The position numbers were made by a program, and so were the translations under genes. The notes below the pieces were generated by a model. That model did no database searches, had not been told where the DNA came from, and saw nothing but the letters and a program-made list of their open reading frames with translations. A stretch of DNA of 64,000 bases from Marasmius tenuissimus. Taxonomy: Eukaryota; Basidiomycota; Agaricomycetes; Agaricales; Marasmiaceae. Where the stretch lies: positions 2,046,001 to 2,110,000 of the forward strand of contig JAQOTA010000046.1 of assembly GCA_029532415.1 (NCBI GenBank), given 5' to 3'. Positions 50,555 through 60,837 of the stretch are shown piece after piece; the first letter of the stretch is position 1, and every line of letters begins with the position of its first letter.

Positions 50555-50854
50555 GGTGGTGAGGAACAAAGGCGGCGGCAACAGCAATTGAAGACACAAA
50601 CAAACAGAAGAGACGCGCTCAGATCGTGATGGGGAGGATGAATTATTACGTAAGGGATCCAAATTCGGACGGTCCGTATAGTTGGACCTCCTTCTCATTC
50701 AACCACTCACAAAGAGCTTCATGAACTTTCATGTACCCTCATGGTACGTAGAATACCACGAGGAGCTCGGGATTAAAATCAAACAGAAAACAGACGAAAA
50801 TCGAACACATAGCAATGCTTCAAACACTGGATTCGAACTAGCCATAGCACTTGA
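50555..50854. other. Promoter of the helicase gene
   Basis: A 300-base gap holding the upstream region of the helicase gene and the 3' flank of the SRPBCC protein 1 gene. No gene seen. Confidence 0.5.
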
Positions 50855-51558
50855 TCACCACACTCGATTCGCAAGGCGGTTCTGGCCCTCTGTCCTTGCC
50901 TTTAGCGCCGTAGCCTGCGCCTCAAACGCCTTCTGCAATCCTTCTCCAACTGACTCTTGTACTATCGGCGCCATTTCTCCGCGAAAGACTTCTCGCGACT
51001 CGTAAAGTATCCAAGTTCCCGAGTCCAAAACCACTTCGCTCACGGCACTCCAACGCTCGGCATCCAATACTTCTGGTGGCGAGTCATTCTTCCAAGCGGT
51101 TTGGAACCGCTCCGGAGTATTGACATGTGTAATAATCTCCTTCGTAACCTGGGTATGCTCTGGGTCTGACGGGGTGGATGCGTCGACCGGTCCTTCCAAC
51201 GGAGGGATGACGGATTTGATTAGGATGAAGCGGCCTTCCTGGGGTGTCTGGTCCTCGAGAGGGATACCTAGATCATCCACGACGACTTGCGACCTGTTCA
51301 CCTTGTGAGCACCGTCCACCTGTCGGGAGTTGATGGATTTTCATCGACGTACCTCACGAAAGGATTCCATTCCGGATACGATGGGAAATCGAGCAGCGTG
51401 TCCCAGACCTTCTGTATTGGCGCATTAATGAGAATTCTCGCGCTCGCATTGAATACTCCAGGTGGTACTGGAGGGAGGTGACTTGGAGGATCTTGTCCAG
51501 CAGCAAGAGTGGCGAATAAGGCGAAACAGGTCAATACCCAGTCGGAAGACCTTATCAT
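50855..51558 (-). CDS. Secreted SRPBCC (START-like) protein 1
   Basis: An N-terminal signal peptide (IRSSDWVLTCFALFATLAAG) is followed by PPSHLPP and a START-like helix-grip start: ARILINAPIQKVWDTLLDFP, YPEWNPFVR. The intron joins FVR to SQVVVDDLGIPLED; this is the only acceptor in phase and it matches the paralogue. Later parts include TPQEGRFILIKSVIPPLEG, ERWSAVSEVVLDSGTW and a helix EGLQKAFEAQATALKAR that would close the fold. SRPBCC proteins bind hydrophobic ligands in a cavity. Ligand and partner are unknown. A minus-strand TATA (51616-51621) lies 58 bases upstream of the ATG. Confidence 0.75.
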
Positions 51559-52476
51559 AATGCAGCGAGACCAAGCAGTGGGAGATTGAAGAAATAGAGC
51601 CCTTGACTTCGCTTGTATATACCTCTATTACAATGTGGATGAACAGAGTTCGAGTCATTTCGTGAGAACGGTACGCTATGCATTTGAGGATTGATTTTGA
51701 CAAAGAGAAGCTAAGAAGGAACGGGAAATCCTCCTAACCACCGACAACTAAATTCTTTCAACAGCCTATACACTCAACTCACATAAGCTTGGACTTGGTT
51801 GTTGGACCCAGGCAAACTGCAACTTCCCGAAATCCACTTCATTATCAGAGTCCCACAATGCTCCTGCGAATGAAACTCTGTTTTCGATATCCTTCAGTGT
51901 GGTATATGAACGTCCCATGTTTCGAATACACCCGTTCCACATGGTCTCGTACAATAAAACATACCTTTCATCCCACAGGCATTTGTTCATCTGTTCCTAG
52001 AGCAAGGCAATCGCGACGCCTCAACTCTCTATCTCCGTCACCCCGTGTATTGTGGCCAGGTCCATCCGTTTCCATTTCCACCTCTCAAGACTCTCACAAC
52101 CAGACCCCGATTGCATCTGGCTTCCCGGTTGTCGCGAAAGCACCCCAAATATCTCGGACGGGTTCAGTGTGATATATACGCATTTCTTCACACGAGCCCA
52201 ATTCTGTTTCGAACACTTCGTGCTACAGTCTGTCCGAGGGAAGGCAGCGATAGAATAGCCGAGGTTCTCCAAAGACAATCTATGCAGGCCGTCGTCGTAG
52301 TACGAGAGGGCTTAGTCACCTCAACTAATCTCCTACAGCAGCTTCAACGCGTCCCTTGCATTTTCGAGCTCCTCTGAGCTTTCCGAATGTGCTTGTTTCG
52401 AGAACGGATGCTGCCATCGTGTGTAGACCGCTCAATTTCAAGATCCAACTTGGTATTCTGCCCCTAATCAACTCGT
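51559..52476. other. Between the two SRPBCC paralogues
   Basis: About 920 bases, with the promoter of paralogue 1 near 51.6 kb. No gene recognised. Short open frames lack features. Confidence 0.45.
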
Positions 52477-53157
52477 CTAGTTTTCTAACCTTGCTTTCAA
52501 TGCCGCGGCCTGTGCTTCAAAACCCTTCTGCAGTCCTTCTCCATATAATGCTTTCACCGTCGATGCGAATGCTCCATCGTATACTTCTTGCGACTCGTAA
52601 AACGTGCTCGTTCCCGAATCGGAAGTCACTTCGCTCACGGCAGTCCATCGCTCGGCGTCCACCGCCCACTCTGGTGCTGATACATATCTCCAAGCCGCTT
52701 GGTACTGCTGTGGAGTATTGATGTGTGTAACCTGTTCCTTCGCGAACTGGACCTGAAATGGGTTGGACGGGGTAGATGCGTTAACTGGCCCTTCCAACGG
52801 AGGGATGTGGGATTTGATTGCGAGGTAACGGCCTTCTTGAGGCGTCTGGTCTTCGAGAGGCACACCCCAACCATCCGTGATGACCTGGGATCTGTCCAAC
52901 TCGGTGAGAATCGACGATCATTTCTTATGAGTGAGGAGGTTATTCACGTACCTCACGAAAGGATTCCAGTCCGGATACGATGAAAAGTCGAGTATCGTAT
53001 CCCAAACCTTTTCGATCGGTGCATTGATGAGGATGCTCGCGCTCACGTTGAACACCCCGGGTGATGTGACCGGTGGAAGGTGGCTCGGGGGATTTTGACC
53101 AGCAACAAGAGCGGCAGAGAGGGTGAGATAGGCCAGTACTCGCCGAGGGCACCTCAT
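52477..53157 (-). CDS. Secreted SRPBCC (START-like) protein 2 (tandem paralogue)
   Basis: Close relative of the previous gene: LVAGQNPPSHLPPVTS, ASILINAPIEKVWDTILDFS, YPDWNPFVR, then SQVITDGWGVPLEDQTPQEG, AVSEVTSDSGTSTFYES and EGLQKGFEAQAAALKARLEN. The start is set at MRCPRRVLAYLTLSAALVAG, not 14 codons upstream. The internal ATG gives a normal signal peptide, and a minus-strand ATAAATA box lies only about 55 bases before it. The upstream ATG would lie before the likely transcription start. Introns are in the same position and phase as in paralogue 1, which confirms common origin. Confidence 0.76.
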
Positions 53158-54424
53158 AGCGCAGCGAGCGACGTTGGGGGAAAATTGACCCGTCGACATC
53201 CAAATAGTGCCTATTTATCGTCCAGCTTCAATTCATCCTTTGACAATCTGAATGAGAGTTTCGTCATTTCGTGGGAGTGGTTATTGTACCTGGCGTCTGG
53301 AAACGGAAGTCAATATATTGAACAGAGGATTTTCTGCGATATTTCTCCAGTTCTAGGCTAATGTACGTACCTCCGCGCCGACATTGTCATTGATATTTGC
53401 CAGTAGCCATGGGTACAATAGCGGGGAGGAGTAGAGACTATTGTCTTGCATCAAAGTCGCCTAAAGGCAAAGCTGGACGAGAACGCACTATTGGTTGTTC
53501 TTTCTGCTAGGCTCGCCCCAGCCGGTGATGGGAGGATGTGGGCTAGAAACTTCTTAGGAGAACGGCACCAATGATGTAGTTGGGGAATCTCGACGATGGA
53601 CGTTCAGAGACCAAAGTATTCGTGATATTAGAAGGCGCAACTGTGGGCGGAATGGCTATGAATGTACCACGGGCCAAGGGGTTCAATTTCAACTGAGATT
53701 GTCGATGGTTGGCTGTTCACCGGAGTGTATTCAGCCCCACCATTGCCAGATCATCAGTCGTTATTATCGGTCCTGGCAGGAATACATCTGGTCTGACCCA
53801 GTTTGAGAATCTCCTGGGCTGGCCAACCGTCCAATCTAGGTCCAAGAAAGCCTAAGAAAGTCTCGGAATCCTTCGATAGGGCAATTTCGTGTTCAGATAA
53901 CACCATTCAAAAATTCTTGCGGTTCAAACGCCAGTAATAAGTTAGAGATATTCAGCTATCCGAAGTCCTGAAGAGCTGAACCATAGACGTGGTCAACGTA
54001 CAAGTTCACTGTTCAAGCGACTCCGCCACTGCGGCTCTCCATCTGGAGCGTGAGACATACCTACTAAAAATGGTATTCGCCAGGTCCCACTGCACCCGCT
54101 CGTCGTCTCTTTTCTCCTTACAAGCAACGGCCACAACCAATCGACGAGCTCAAACCAATCCTTCGTGACCTCTTGCAACATCAGTTGTGATGAGATCAAT
54201 CACTTCAGCTCAATGTCATCTTCCGAGGTCAAGAACCGTCACTGAACGCCCTTGAGAAGTCACATCCGCACTTCCGAGCTCATCACTAATCAATTCACCG
54301 ACGACTTTCTCATGCAAGCACTTCATCCTCGGTCTTCTAGAGGTTCTAAAAATGGATACGAGTATAAAAATCATCCTGCTGGGCAAACTTCGACACTCGC
54401 ATCGATATCCTCACTCTCTCCAAT
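53158..54424. other. 1.3 kb gap before the reductase gene
   Basis: It holds the SRPBCC2 promoter (-) and, at 54363-54370, a TATA box (TATAAAAA) 55 bases before the reductase ATG. Only short frames with no domain were seen. Confidence 0.5.
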
Positions 54425-55786
54425 ATGTCTCGTCCCACACAAATGAAAGCCGTCCTCACAACTGGTGACGGGAAAGTTGCTCTACGAAGCATTTCGGTAC
54501 CTAAACCAGGACCTGGCCAGATTCTTGTCAAGGTGGTCGCTGCTGCTCAAAATCCATCGGAATGTGAGCATGCTTATGGTTCATCGAACGCGATTAGCCT
54601 GACTCTACTTGGGCAGGGATGAAAGTCCAGCACTTTTTAACGAATGGTGTTGTCACTGGCCACGACTATGCCGGTGTTGTCGAGGAGATTGGGCCCGATG
54701 TACCTGAAGGAACAAGGCGAATGGGCGAACGAGTTGCAAGTTTTGTCAATGCTTGTGAGTGCATACGCACTAGCCTTCCCTACATTTGCGGGCTTCTCTA
54801 ACTGGTAGCTCAATGCTTTTGCAAGGCGTCGACAACACCCTCGGCGGAACTTTTGCAGAGTACACAGTAGCAGACGCTCAGGTCGTCATTCCCTTACCAG
54901 ACCATGTCAGTTTCGAAGACGCATCGACGCTAGGTTTGGCAGGATTCACAGCTGCACAGTGTCTCTGGCAATACAGAGACCTTTCAACGCCATCTGAACC
55001 TGCAAAGGAAGAACTCCCGGTGCGTTCATGAACGTAACTTCTCTCTCGAGACTGTCTCTGATTGGAATTTTTTCACCTCCAGATTCTCATATGGGGTGGT
55101 GCAACCACCGTCGGTCAAATCGCTATTCAGCTAGCCAAATTATCTGGTCTACGAGCTATCACTACCGCTTCCCCCAAGAACCACAATCTCTTGAAGAGAT
55201 TAGGTGCCGATATCTTATTAGACTACAAAGACCCGGAAGTCGTGGACAAAATCAAGAATGCCACAGCCAACAAACTCTTTCACGCCGTCGATTGTGTTGG
55301 CTCTCAGGACTCCGGGAGACAGACGAGCGCTTGTTTTGGGGAAGATGGTGGTCATATCGTAGCGGTTCTTCCGATCACGAGCGAGAGGAGTGATGTAAAA
55401 ACTGATCTTCCGTTTGTGTACACCTTGTTGGGGAAGGTAAGGCAAATAGTTCTTCAGTATGAGAAGAAACGACACTCATATCGCCGTTTGCAGCCTATCG
55501 AACCACCTTATCCCTCTGAATGGCAACAACTGGCCCGCACTGAGCATTACGAACTTGGAAAGAAGTTTGGAATTTTACTGGGACATTTACTATCCGAGAA
55601 GAAGCTGAAGACGATACCTGTAAAGCTGGTACCAGACGGCCTGGCTGACGTGCAAAAGTGGATCGAGTTTCAACAGCAGGGAAAGGTCGGTGTTCAAACA
55701 CGTTCCGTTTGCAGGTCTTGGTGCTGATGAGATGGTAATAGGTCAGCGCAGAGAAGATTGTGTATCGTATCGCCGATACTCCATAA
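54425..55786 (+). CDS. Medium-chain alcohol dehydrogenase/enoyl reductase-like oxidoreductase
   Basis: This NADPH-dependent medium-chain reductase resembles the TOXD/trans-enoyl reductase group. Evidence includes KPGPGQILVKVVAAAQNPSE, VTGHDYAGVVEEIGPDV, VPEGTRRMGERVASFVNA, GGTFAEYTVAD, DHVSFEDASTLGLAGFTAAQ and the cofactor motif ILIWGGATTVGQIAIQLAKL. The C-terminus reads VKLVPDGLADVQKWIEFQQQ and, after an intron, ends VYRIADTP. Zinc ligands of true alcohol dehydrogenases are not seen, as expected for this group. Such proteins act alone or with polyketide enzymes, but no synthase lies nearby. Substrate is unknown. Confidence 0.86.
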
Positions 55787-56310
55787 ATCAAGTTCATTGT
55801 AATGTATACAACCATCAAAACGACCAATGTAGATTGCTTGCACTCTGATTTTTCCACCTCCGAACGCGTCTGAGGCTGAACACGCGACGCGTCGTGTGGG
55901 AAAGCATCACGTTGGGCAATTGAGTACGGCAGATTCTGGTCCGGATCGATGTCATTGGCCTTGTCAAACCTCGTCGACGGTCGAAAATCCTTGACGTACC
56001 TCAAAAAAAAGCATGACGAGCTCGAGTAGATGGAATTGTTTGGATATGAGATGTAACGAAGACCATGAAGAAGAGAAGTGATACACAAATACATACATGT
56101 TGCGGAATCTGAATTGACAACCGAGTAATACGACTTGTAATAGTGCATTGGATAAGAAAATCAGCGACGAAGCAACGACCTGGATAACTGAATCTATGAT
56201 AGCATGAAGGTGGGTGTGCGTAGTGAGTATGTGATAATGGAAAGCAAGAATAGCATCACAGCCCGTGGGCGTGAAAGTGTTCGTGAGGTATCGCGTAGTT
56301 CATTAGTTGC
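55787..56310. other. Convergent 3' flanks
   Basis: The minus-strand frame at 55495-56148 has no recognisable domain and overlaps the reductase. No gene assigned. Confidence 0.45.
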
Positions 56311-57041
56311 TCAAGCTCTGGAGCACTCGATGCAGGCCGTGCTGTCATAGAAATCACTGAGCGACAGGTGAAATGCAACGACAACGCCTGCGACGAACCT
56401 GTTCGAACTCTCCAAGCAACAGTTCTTACAGACCACTCTCCCGCATCCACTCCCTTTGTTCGCACCCTCTCCAGCTGAAGCTTCTCCCCCATCATCGCCA
56501 TGTTTCTTACGTTTTCCAGGAGCCTGATTATGACCGAAGAAATTCCCAGTATTGGTGTTTGCAGCGTTGAGTGCCAGTGCGAAGCGCCGAGGTGATGCCA
56601 CTAGTGAGGGTGGTGAGGGTGTCGATATGGGTGACGAAGGTGACCAAGTCAAATGAGGTGTTTCTGGAGCGGAATCTTGTCCGAATTCAGATAGAGAATG
56701 TACGGGCGATTGAGTGACTTCAGCTTCAGCATCGTCCCCAGTGCATGTTCGTGAGCAGATAGTGCATGATGGAGAATTGCATCTTTTGGATGGCAAAAGT
56801 TATTAACGTCCTATGTGACAACGAAAAGTATAAATTTGACTCACATTGCACAGAAAACAGGAGAAGAAGGGGTGATGTTGGTTGACGCGTTCAAAGCTCG
56901 ACGGCAAGAAACGCAGGTAAAGCGTGTCGTGCCTGTAGGACGGTACAGGACTGTGCCCGGGGTAGGCTTTGTCGTCGAGCTTGTATTCTTGGGAGAAGAA
57001 AGCCTTCTGCGTTTAGAGTTCGAGTGTCTTGTTGTGGCCAT
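56311..57041 (-). CDS. Cysteine-rich putative zinc-binding protein
   Basis: The first exon (start MATTRHSNSKRRRL) has basic Ser/Thr-rich sequence and then FTCVSCRRALNAS and PVFCA. An intron then joins to CNSPSCTICSRTC, giving closely spaced CxxC and CxxxxCxxC pairs. A Pro/Ser-rich disordered middle follows (SPSSPISTPSPPSLVA). The third block, GCGRVVCKNCCLESSN, joins after a 57-base intron to STACIECSRA and stops. The paired Cys suggest two zinc sites, perhaps a RING-like cross-brace fold, though no His ligand pattern is clear. It is nuclear by composition (KRRR). I do not recognise the family. The nearby minus-strand tRNA is independent. Confidence 0.66.
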
Positions 57042-57107
57042 TAGTGATGGTAGTAGGAAGTCAAGAAGCAAAGACCCCGGAAAAAGAAATATCTATCCCA
57101 TCAAAAA

Positions 57108-57207
57108 TACACCGTTCGGGAATCGAACCCGAGCCGCTTGCTTCTAAGTACTCCAACAAATAATCTTGGATGGAAGGCAAGCATGATAACCACTTCACCA
57201 ACGGTGT
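57108..57207 (-). tRNA. tRNA-Gly (anticodon TCC) with an intron
   Basis: On the minus strand a complete cloverleaf folds. The acceptor stem pairs ACACCGT with ACGGTGT. The D arm contains GGTGAAGTGGTTAT. The anticodon stem pairs CTTGC with GCAAG, and the loop reads C-T-TCC-A, so the anticodon TCC (reading GGA) follows the invariant T33. The T arm is TCGGGTTCGATTCCCGA. An intron of about 28 bases sits one base 3' of the anticodon, the usual eukaryotic position, and contains GGA that can pair with the anticodon. A run of T residues follows the 3' end, as for Pol III termination. Confidence 0.92.
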
Positions 57208-58102
57208 TTACTAATTTGGATACAGAAGTGCACTATGGCTCAAGTTTTCTCCCACCCGCTCTGTACAACTATCGCAATTTTCTCATGGTAGAAGTGTGTA
57301 ACTTGACTCTTTGGGTATCTTACCTTCTTCCCTCGTGGTATCGGGCAACGACCGAGGTGGGCACGAGCGTCGAGTTGAAGTACAAGACTTTTAGGTTACG
57401 GTTTGCAGGCTCGTCCACAGGGCCGATCCTCCGGCTTCCTCTTAGGTTCTTCCCCTCATCGAGCTCGATCCCTGTCCCGTCTCCCTCCACATCTCTGTAT
57501 ATAGACACCTGCGGTACGTCTCAAGATTGCTATGTATCTGTCTCTATAGATCGGATGCAAAAATCAATTGTTCCTGGACTGTCACCCAGGAGTTTTTGGA
57601 TGTACTCAAGGATCCCAATTCTCGAAGGATGTGCGAGAGTATTTTGGATTAGGTGAAGAGGCCGAGTTTCGAAGGGAACGTTGGAACTGGAATGACTGAG
57701 GCCCGATCTGGCACTGAATAATATCCCTGGTAGCTGGCTAGCATTATCCGCGCTCCGAACTTTGCGTCATGCGTCACAAATTGACGCTATCTGAACAAAC
57801 TGCATCGTTGCTCTTGCATGAATGTGTCTTATCAGATACTTGAGACTGAGTTCGAGAGACCCAGGACGACGTTCTCAGCCTTAAGTGTTGGCTATGGAGG
57901 CGACAAACTAACTTTTAGAATCAGGGTACAGCCTGCCACTGCGTCCTGTGTGCATATGCTATCCAGGCATCTCGTCGTATCTAACCGCAATATACCGATA
58001 ACATCGAGTGTCGAAACTTGGCACGATCTGGAGCTGAACGGGCATTATATTTGTCACCGTAACCATACAGAAATACGAGGTAATATTATATTCAAACGCG
58101 GT
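57208..58102. other. Unassigned region with a remnant coding fragment
   Basis: Between the tRNA and the FunK1 gene. It contains a short stretch (about 57560-57699) that resembles a C-terminal coding fragment also found at 63801-63920, listed separately. Confidence 0.45.
57560..57699 (+). pseudogene. Degenerate C-terminal gene fragment (copy 1)
   Basis: The frame ending at TGA 57697-57699 reads SKDVREYFGLGEEAEFRR and then ERWNWND. Upstream, the related frame LDVLKDPNSRR is shifted, which suggests a frameshifted remnant. It matches copy 2 at 63801-63920 (SRDVREFLEVYEETEFRW). The parent family is not recognised. Confidence 0.45.
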
Positions 58103-60837
58103 TCAGAGTTCCTTCTCCCCGACCACCTTCATCAACGCCTTGAACTGCTCAGCGAGTTGACTTGCTCCCTCCTCCGTCTTGAAAAGCGAGGTCTTCGTAA
58201 TGTTAGAAAGAGTGGTAAAAACGGAACTGAGTTCCTTCACTTGTCGAGTCAGTTCACCAAGCTCTAGTTTCTTGCGCTCTTTCTCCTCCGCATCATCATA
58301 TCTGTTTTCTCCGAGCGCAACACGTTCCGGAACCTTGGATTCAAGCACTTTAGCGACACGGCGGAAGCTGTTATAGAAGATGTACGCTTTCTCGAACAAA
58401 TTGTCGGGTAGGCGAGAGTCTCGGAGTTTGAAGACTCCCGATGCCTGGTCCGCATAGAACTTTTCTCGTTCGTCTTTGACAGTCCTGTAGTCTGGACTAC
58501 GCCAGTTGCTGAAATCGGGGTTCTCAATCTGGGCACCATTGCGATATCGGCCCAGAACCCAAATCAACACCCACGCAAAGGATTCGCAGTCATGTCGGTA
58601 CTCTCTTGCGACTCCGCCTAGCACAGCAGGACCCGTGAGGAGCTCGCTGGCCATGAAAAGCCTGGTACCGGTGTTGGAGTGGCCCGCAGGGCGTGGATCT
58701 CCTGTGATATGAGCAAGGTCATAGTCGCAGAGCTTCGGCTGTCTGTTGGTTGGGTCCCACATGATGTTGTTAAGACTGATATCACCATGCTCAATACCGC
58801 AGATCCACAACGCGGCGTGTGCTGATAAAGAGCAAGATGTGAAGCGATTCTAGCCACGACGAGAAGGACAAGGGGGTGCTTACTGTAGACCAACTTCCAA
58901 AAAGCAGACATGAACAACGTCCAGTCAGTGGTAAGATTCGTGATGGGCTCGTAACGGATGAAGAACAGAGCTCGTGCCGTTCGAGACCTGCCCTCGACGA
59001 GGTTGAACCCAAAGAACTTTCGAATCGTTGAGGTGTTGAATTCATCGAAATCCTGGTGGGCTACGAGCTCTGGGATGCAGCGGAGAGCAACAGGATCTTT
59101 CGCACAACGATGCTCCGCCTGAATGATAAACTCAGCCTCGCTGGTACGGCTGATTTCGGGATAGGATAGCTTTAGAAAGCCCTTGCGGCCATCGTGCTCA
59201 AATTCTCCAATCTTCGTCTGGGTGCAATGCCCGGCAAGTCCGTACGACCACGACGAACGCTCTTCCGTCGTGCTAAAGATTGAGGATGTCCGGTGCTCGT
59301 CTCGGGTTTTGTACGGAACACGATTGGAGGACATTTCAGGAATGTATCCCCAATGTTTACGCTCGAACCGTTGAAGAAGGAACAGGAATGCGAGGAAGAG
59401 CGGAAGTTCCCGAATGAAGTCGAAGTCAGAAGTTTGGATGGGGCATTCTCTGTCGAAATACCATAGCTGGGCTCTGCTATCTAAGACGACGGGTTAGTGA
59501 CCTTGCATTACTCGGTGAAAGTGAGAAGACAGGCCATACCTGTGATGATCCAATTCGTGAGATTTGCCCTGGCGAATGTGCCATTGAATGCCTCCGCTCC
59601 GCAGCCTGCAGCCTGGATCACTACAGGAGCGGCGTTCTCCAGATCAATTTTGGTATTCTTCTTCGGTGGCTCGCGTTTTTGAGAGTCTGGCTGCTTTCTT
59701 TTCTTCTCACTGACCGGTCCGCCTAAGATCAAGCACAAAAAAAGTGATGAGTCAAGTTCGCGCCGCACAATACGATGGGAACACGCACTCGCTTCAGATG
59801 GACCGGGGACCGACCGATCCATACTAGGCGACATTAAGCTCACATATTCGGCCACCATGTCGTTGAGGGCTTCCTGAGATAATGTTTCGCCATCGCCTTT
59901 CGGAAGAGTGTAACAGCGGGCCTCCAGAGCTGCTGCTTGTTCGTTGAGTTGGTCGAGTTTCTTCTTGAACTCGTAGGAAGAGAAGACTGATTTCCATGGG
60001 ATGAATTTCTTGATAGGCTCGTGGGCGATTTTGTCAAGGTCGTTCGGGTGACCGTTGGCTTTCAAATGCTGTATCACAAATTCGCGCTCTGCAACAATCA
60101 CGTCCGGTTTGCGGTCGTTCGTCTCGCCATTGAAATGGTAGCCCTTGATATGGGTGGGGTCGTGGCGTTGAAAATAGATACCCTGTGCGGGGATGTCGGA
60201 GGCCGGTCCAATGTCAACCAATGCGAGTGCATCTAACGCAGCGTTGCAGGCCTTGACGAAGTGCTGATAACGATCGGTTTCGGATGAAGTTTTGCAACTG
60301 ATGCTGGTTGAATAGCAAGACGGGTGATAAGAAACAATATCACTCACTACGTGATTAAGTTCGCGTTGATGAGGGGAATCTTTTCCTTAAGTTTCTCCCG
60401 AGTCCCTCTCTTGCAAGGAGGCGTCTGGCCGTTGGCGATTTTGACGGTACAATCGAGAATCTTGGTCAGGATGTCGGATCGTGATCCGTCGTCCTCCTTG
60501 GCATACAAGAGCTTGACGGTATATTCCAAGAACCTTGAGATGGACACACTCTCCGTGTTCAATATGTCCTCGCGCAGTATAGGAGTTACATGAACGATTC
60601 TGACGTGGGTCCGTTAGTCATGACATTAGAGAGAAGACATCGACAAACGTACTCGAAGCGGGTCATGTCCCTGGCGGAAGACGATGCAGCCCGACTCTGA
60701 GGTGTGGTTTTCGCCTTGGGTGTAGTATCCTCCCGTTTCTTTGGGGGAGTGGTTGGAGATGTAGCGTGCTGAGGATGAGCTTCCGGTTGTGAACCCGAAG
60801 CATTAGACTGAGATCGAGTGGCTGAGGGTGCAGACAT
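58103..60837 (-). CDS. FunK1-type fungal protein kinase
   Basis: This is a large kinase of the fungal-specific FunK1 family common in Agaricomycetes. A disordered N-terminus (MSAPSATRSQSNASGS) precedes a conserved region (FLEYTVKLLYAKE, IYFQRHDPTHIKGYHFNGE, KPDVIVAEREFVIQHL). The kinase core spans SYGLAGHCTQTKIGEFEHDG to the catalytic loop IEHGDISLNNIMWD and DYDLAHITGD, in place of HRD and DFG, then TGTRLFMASELLTG and REYRHDCESFAWVLIWVLG. A helical C-terminus (KKLELGELTRQVKEL) ends at GEKEL. The family is thought to act in fruit-body and multicellular signalling, but substrates are not known. The ATG giving MSAPSATR is chosen; the preceding frame opens on TTG. Confidence 0.88.

Noticed and set aside
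57818..58267. 149-codon plus-strand frame
   Set aside because: It overlaps the FunK1 C-terminus and has no known domain.
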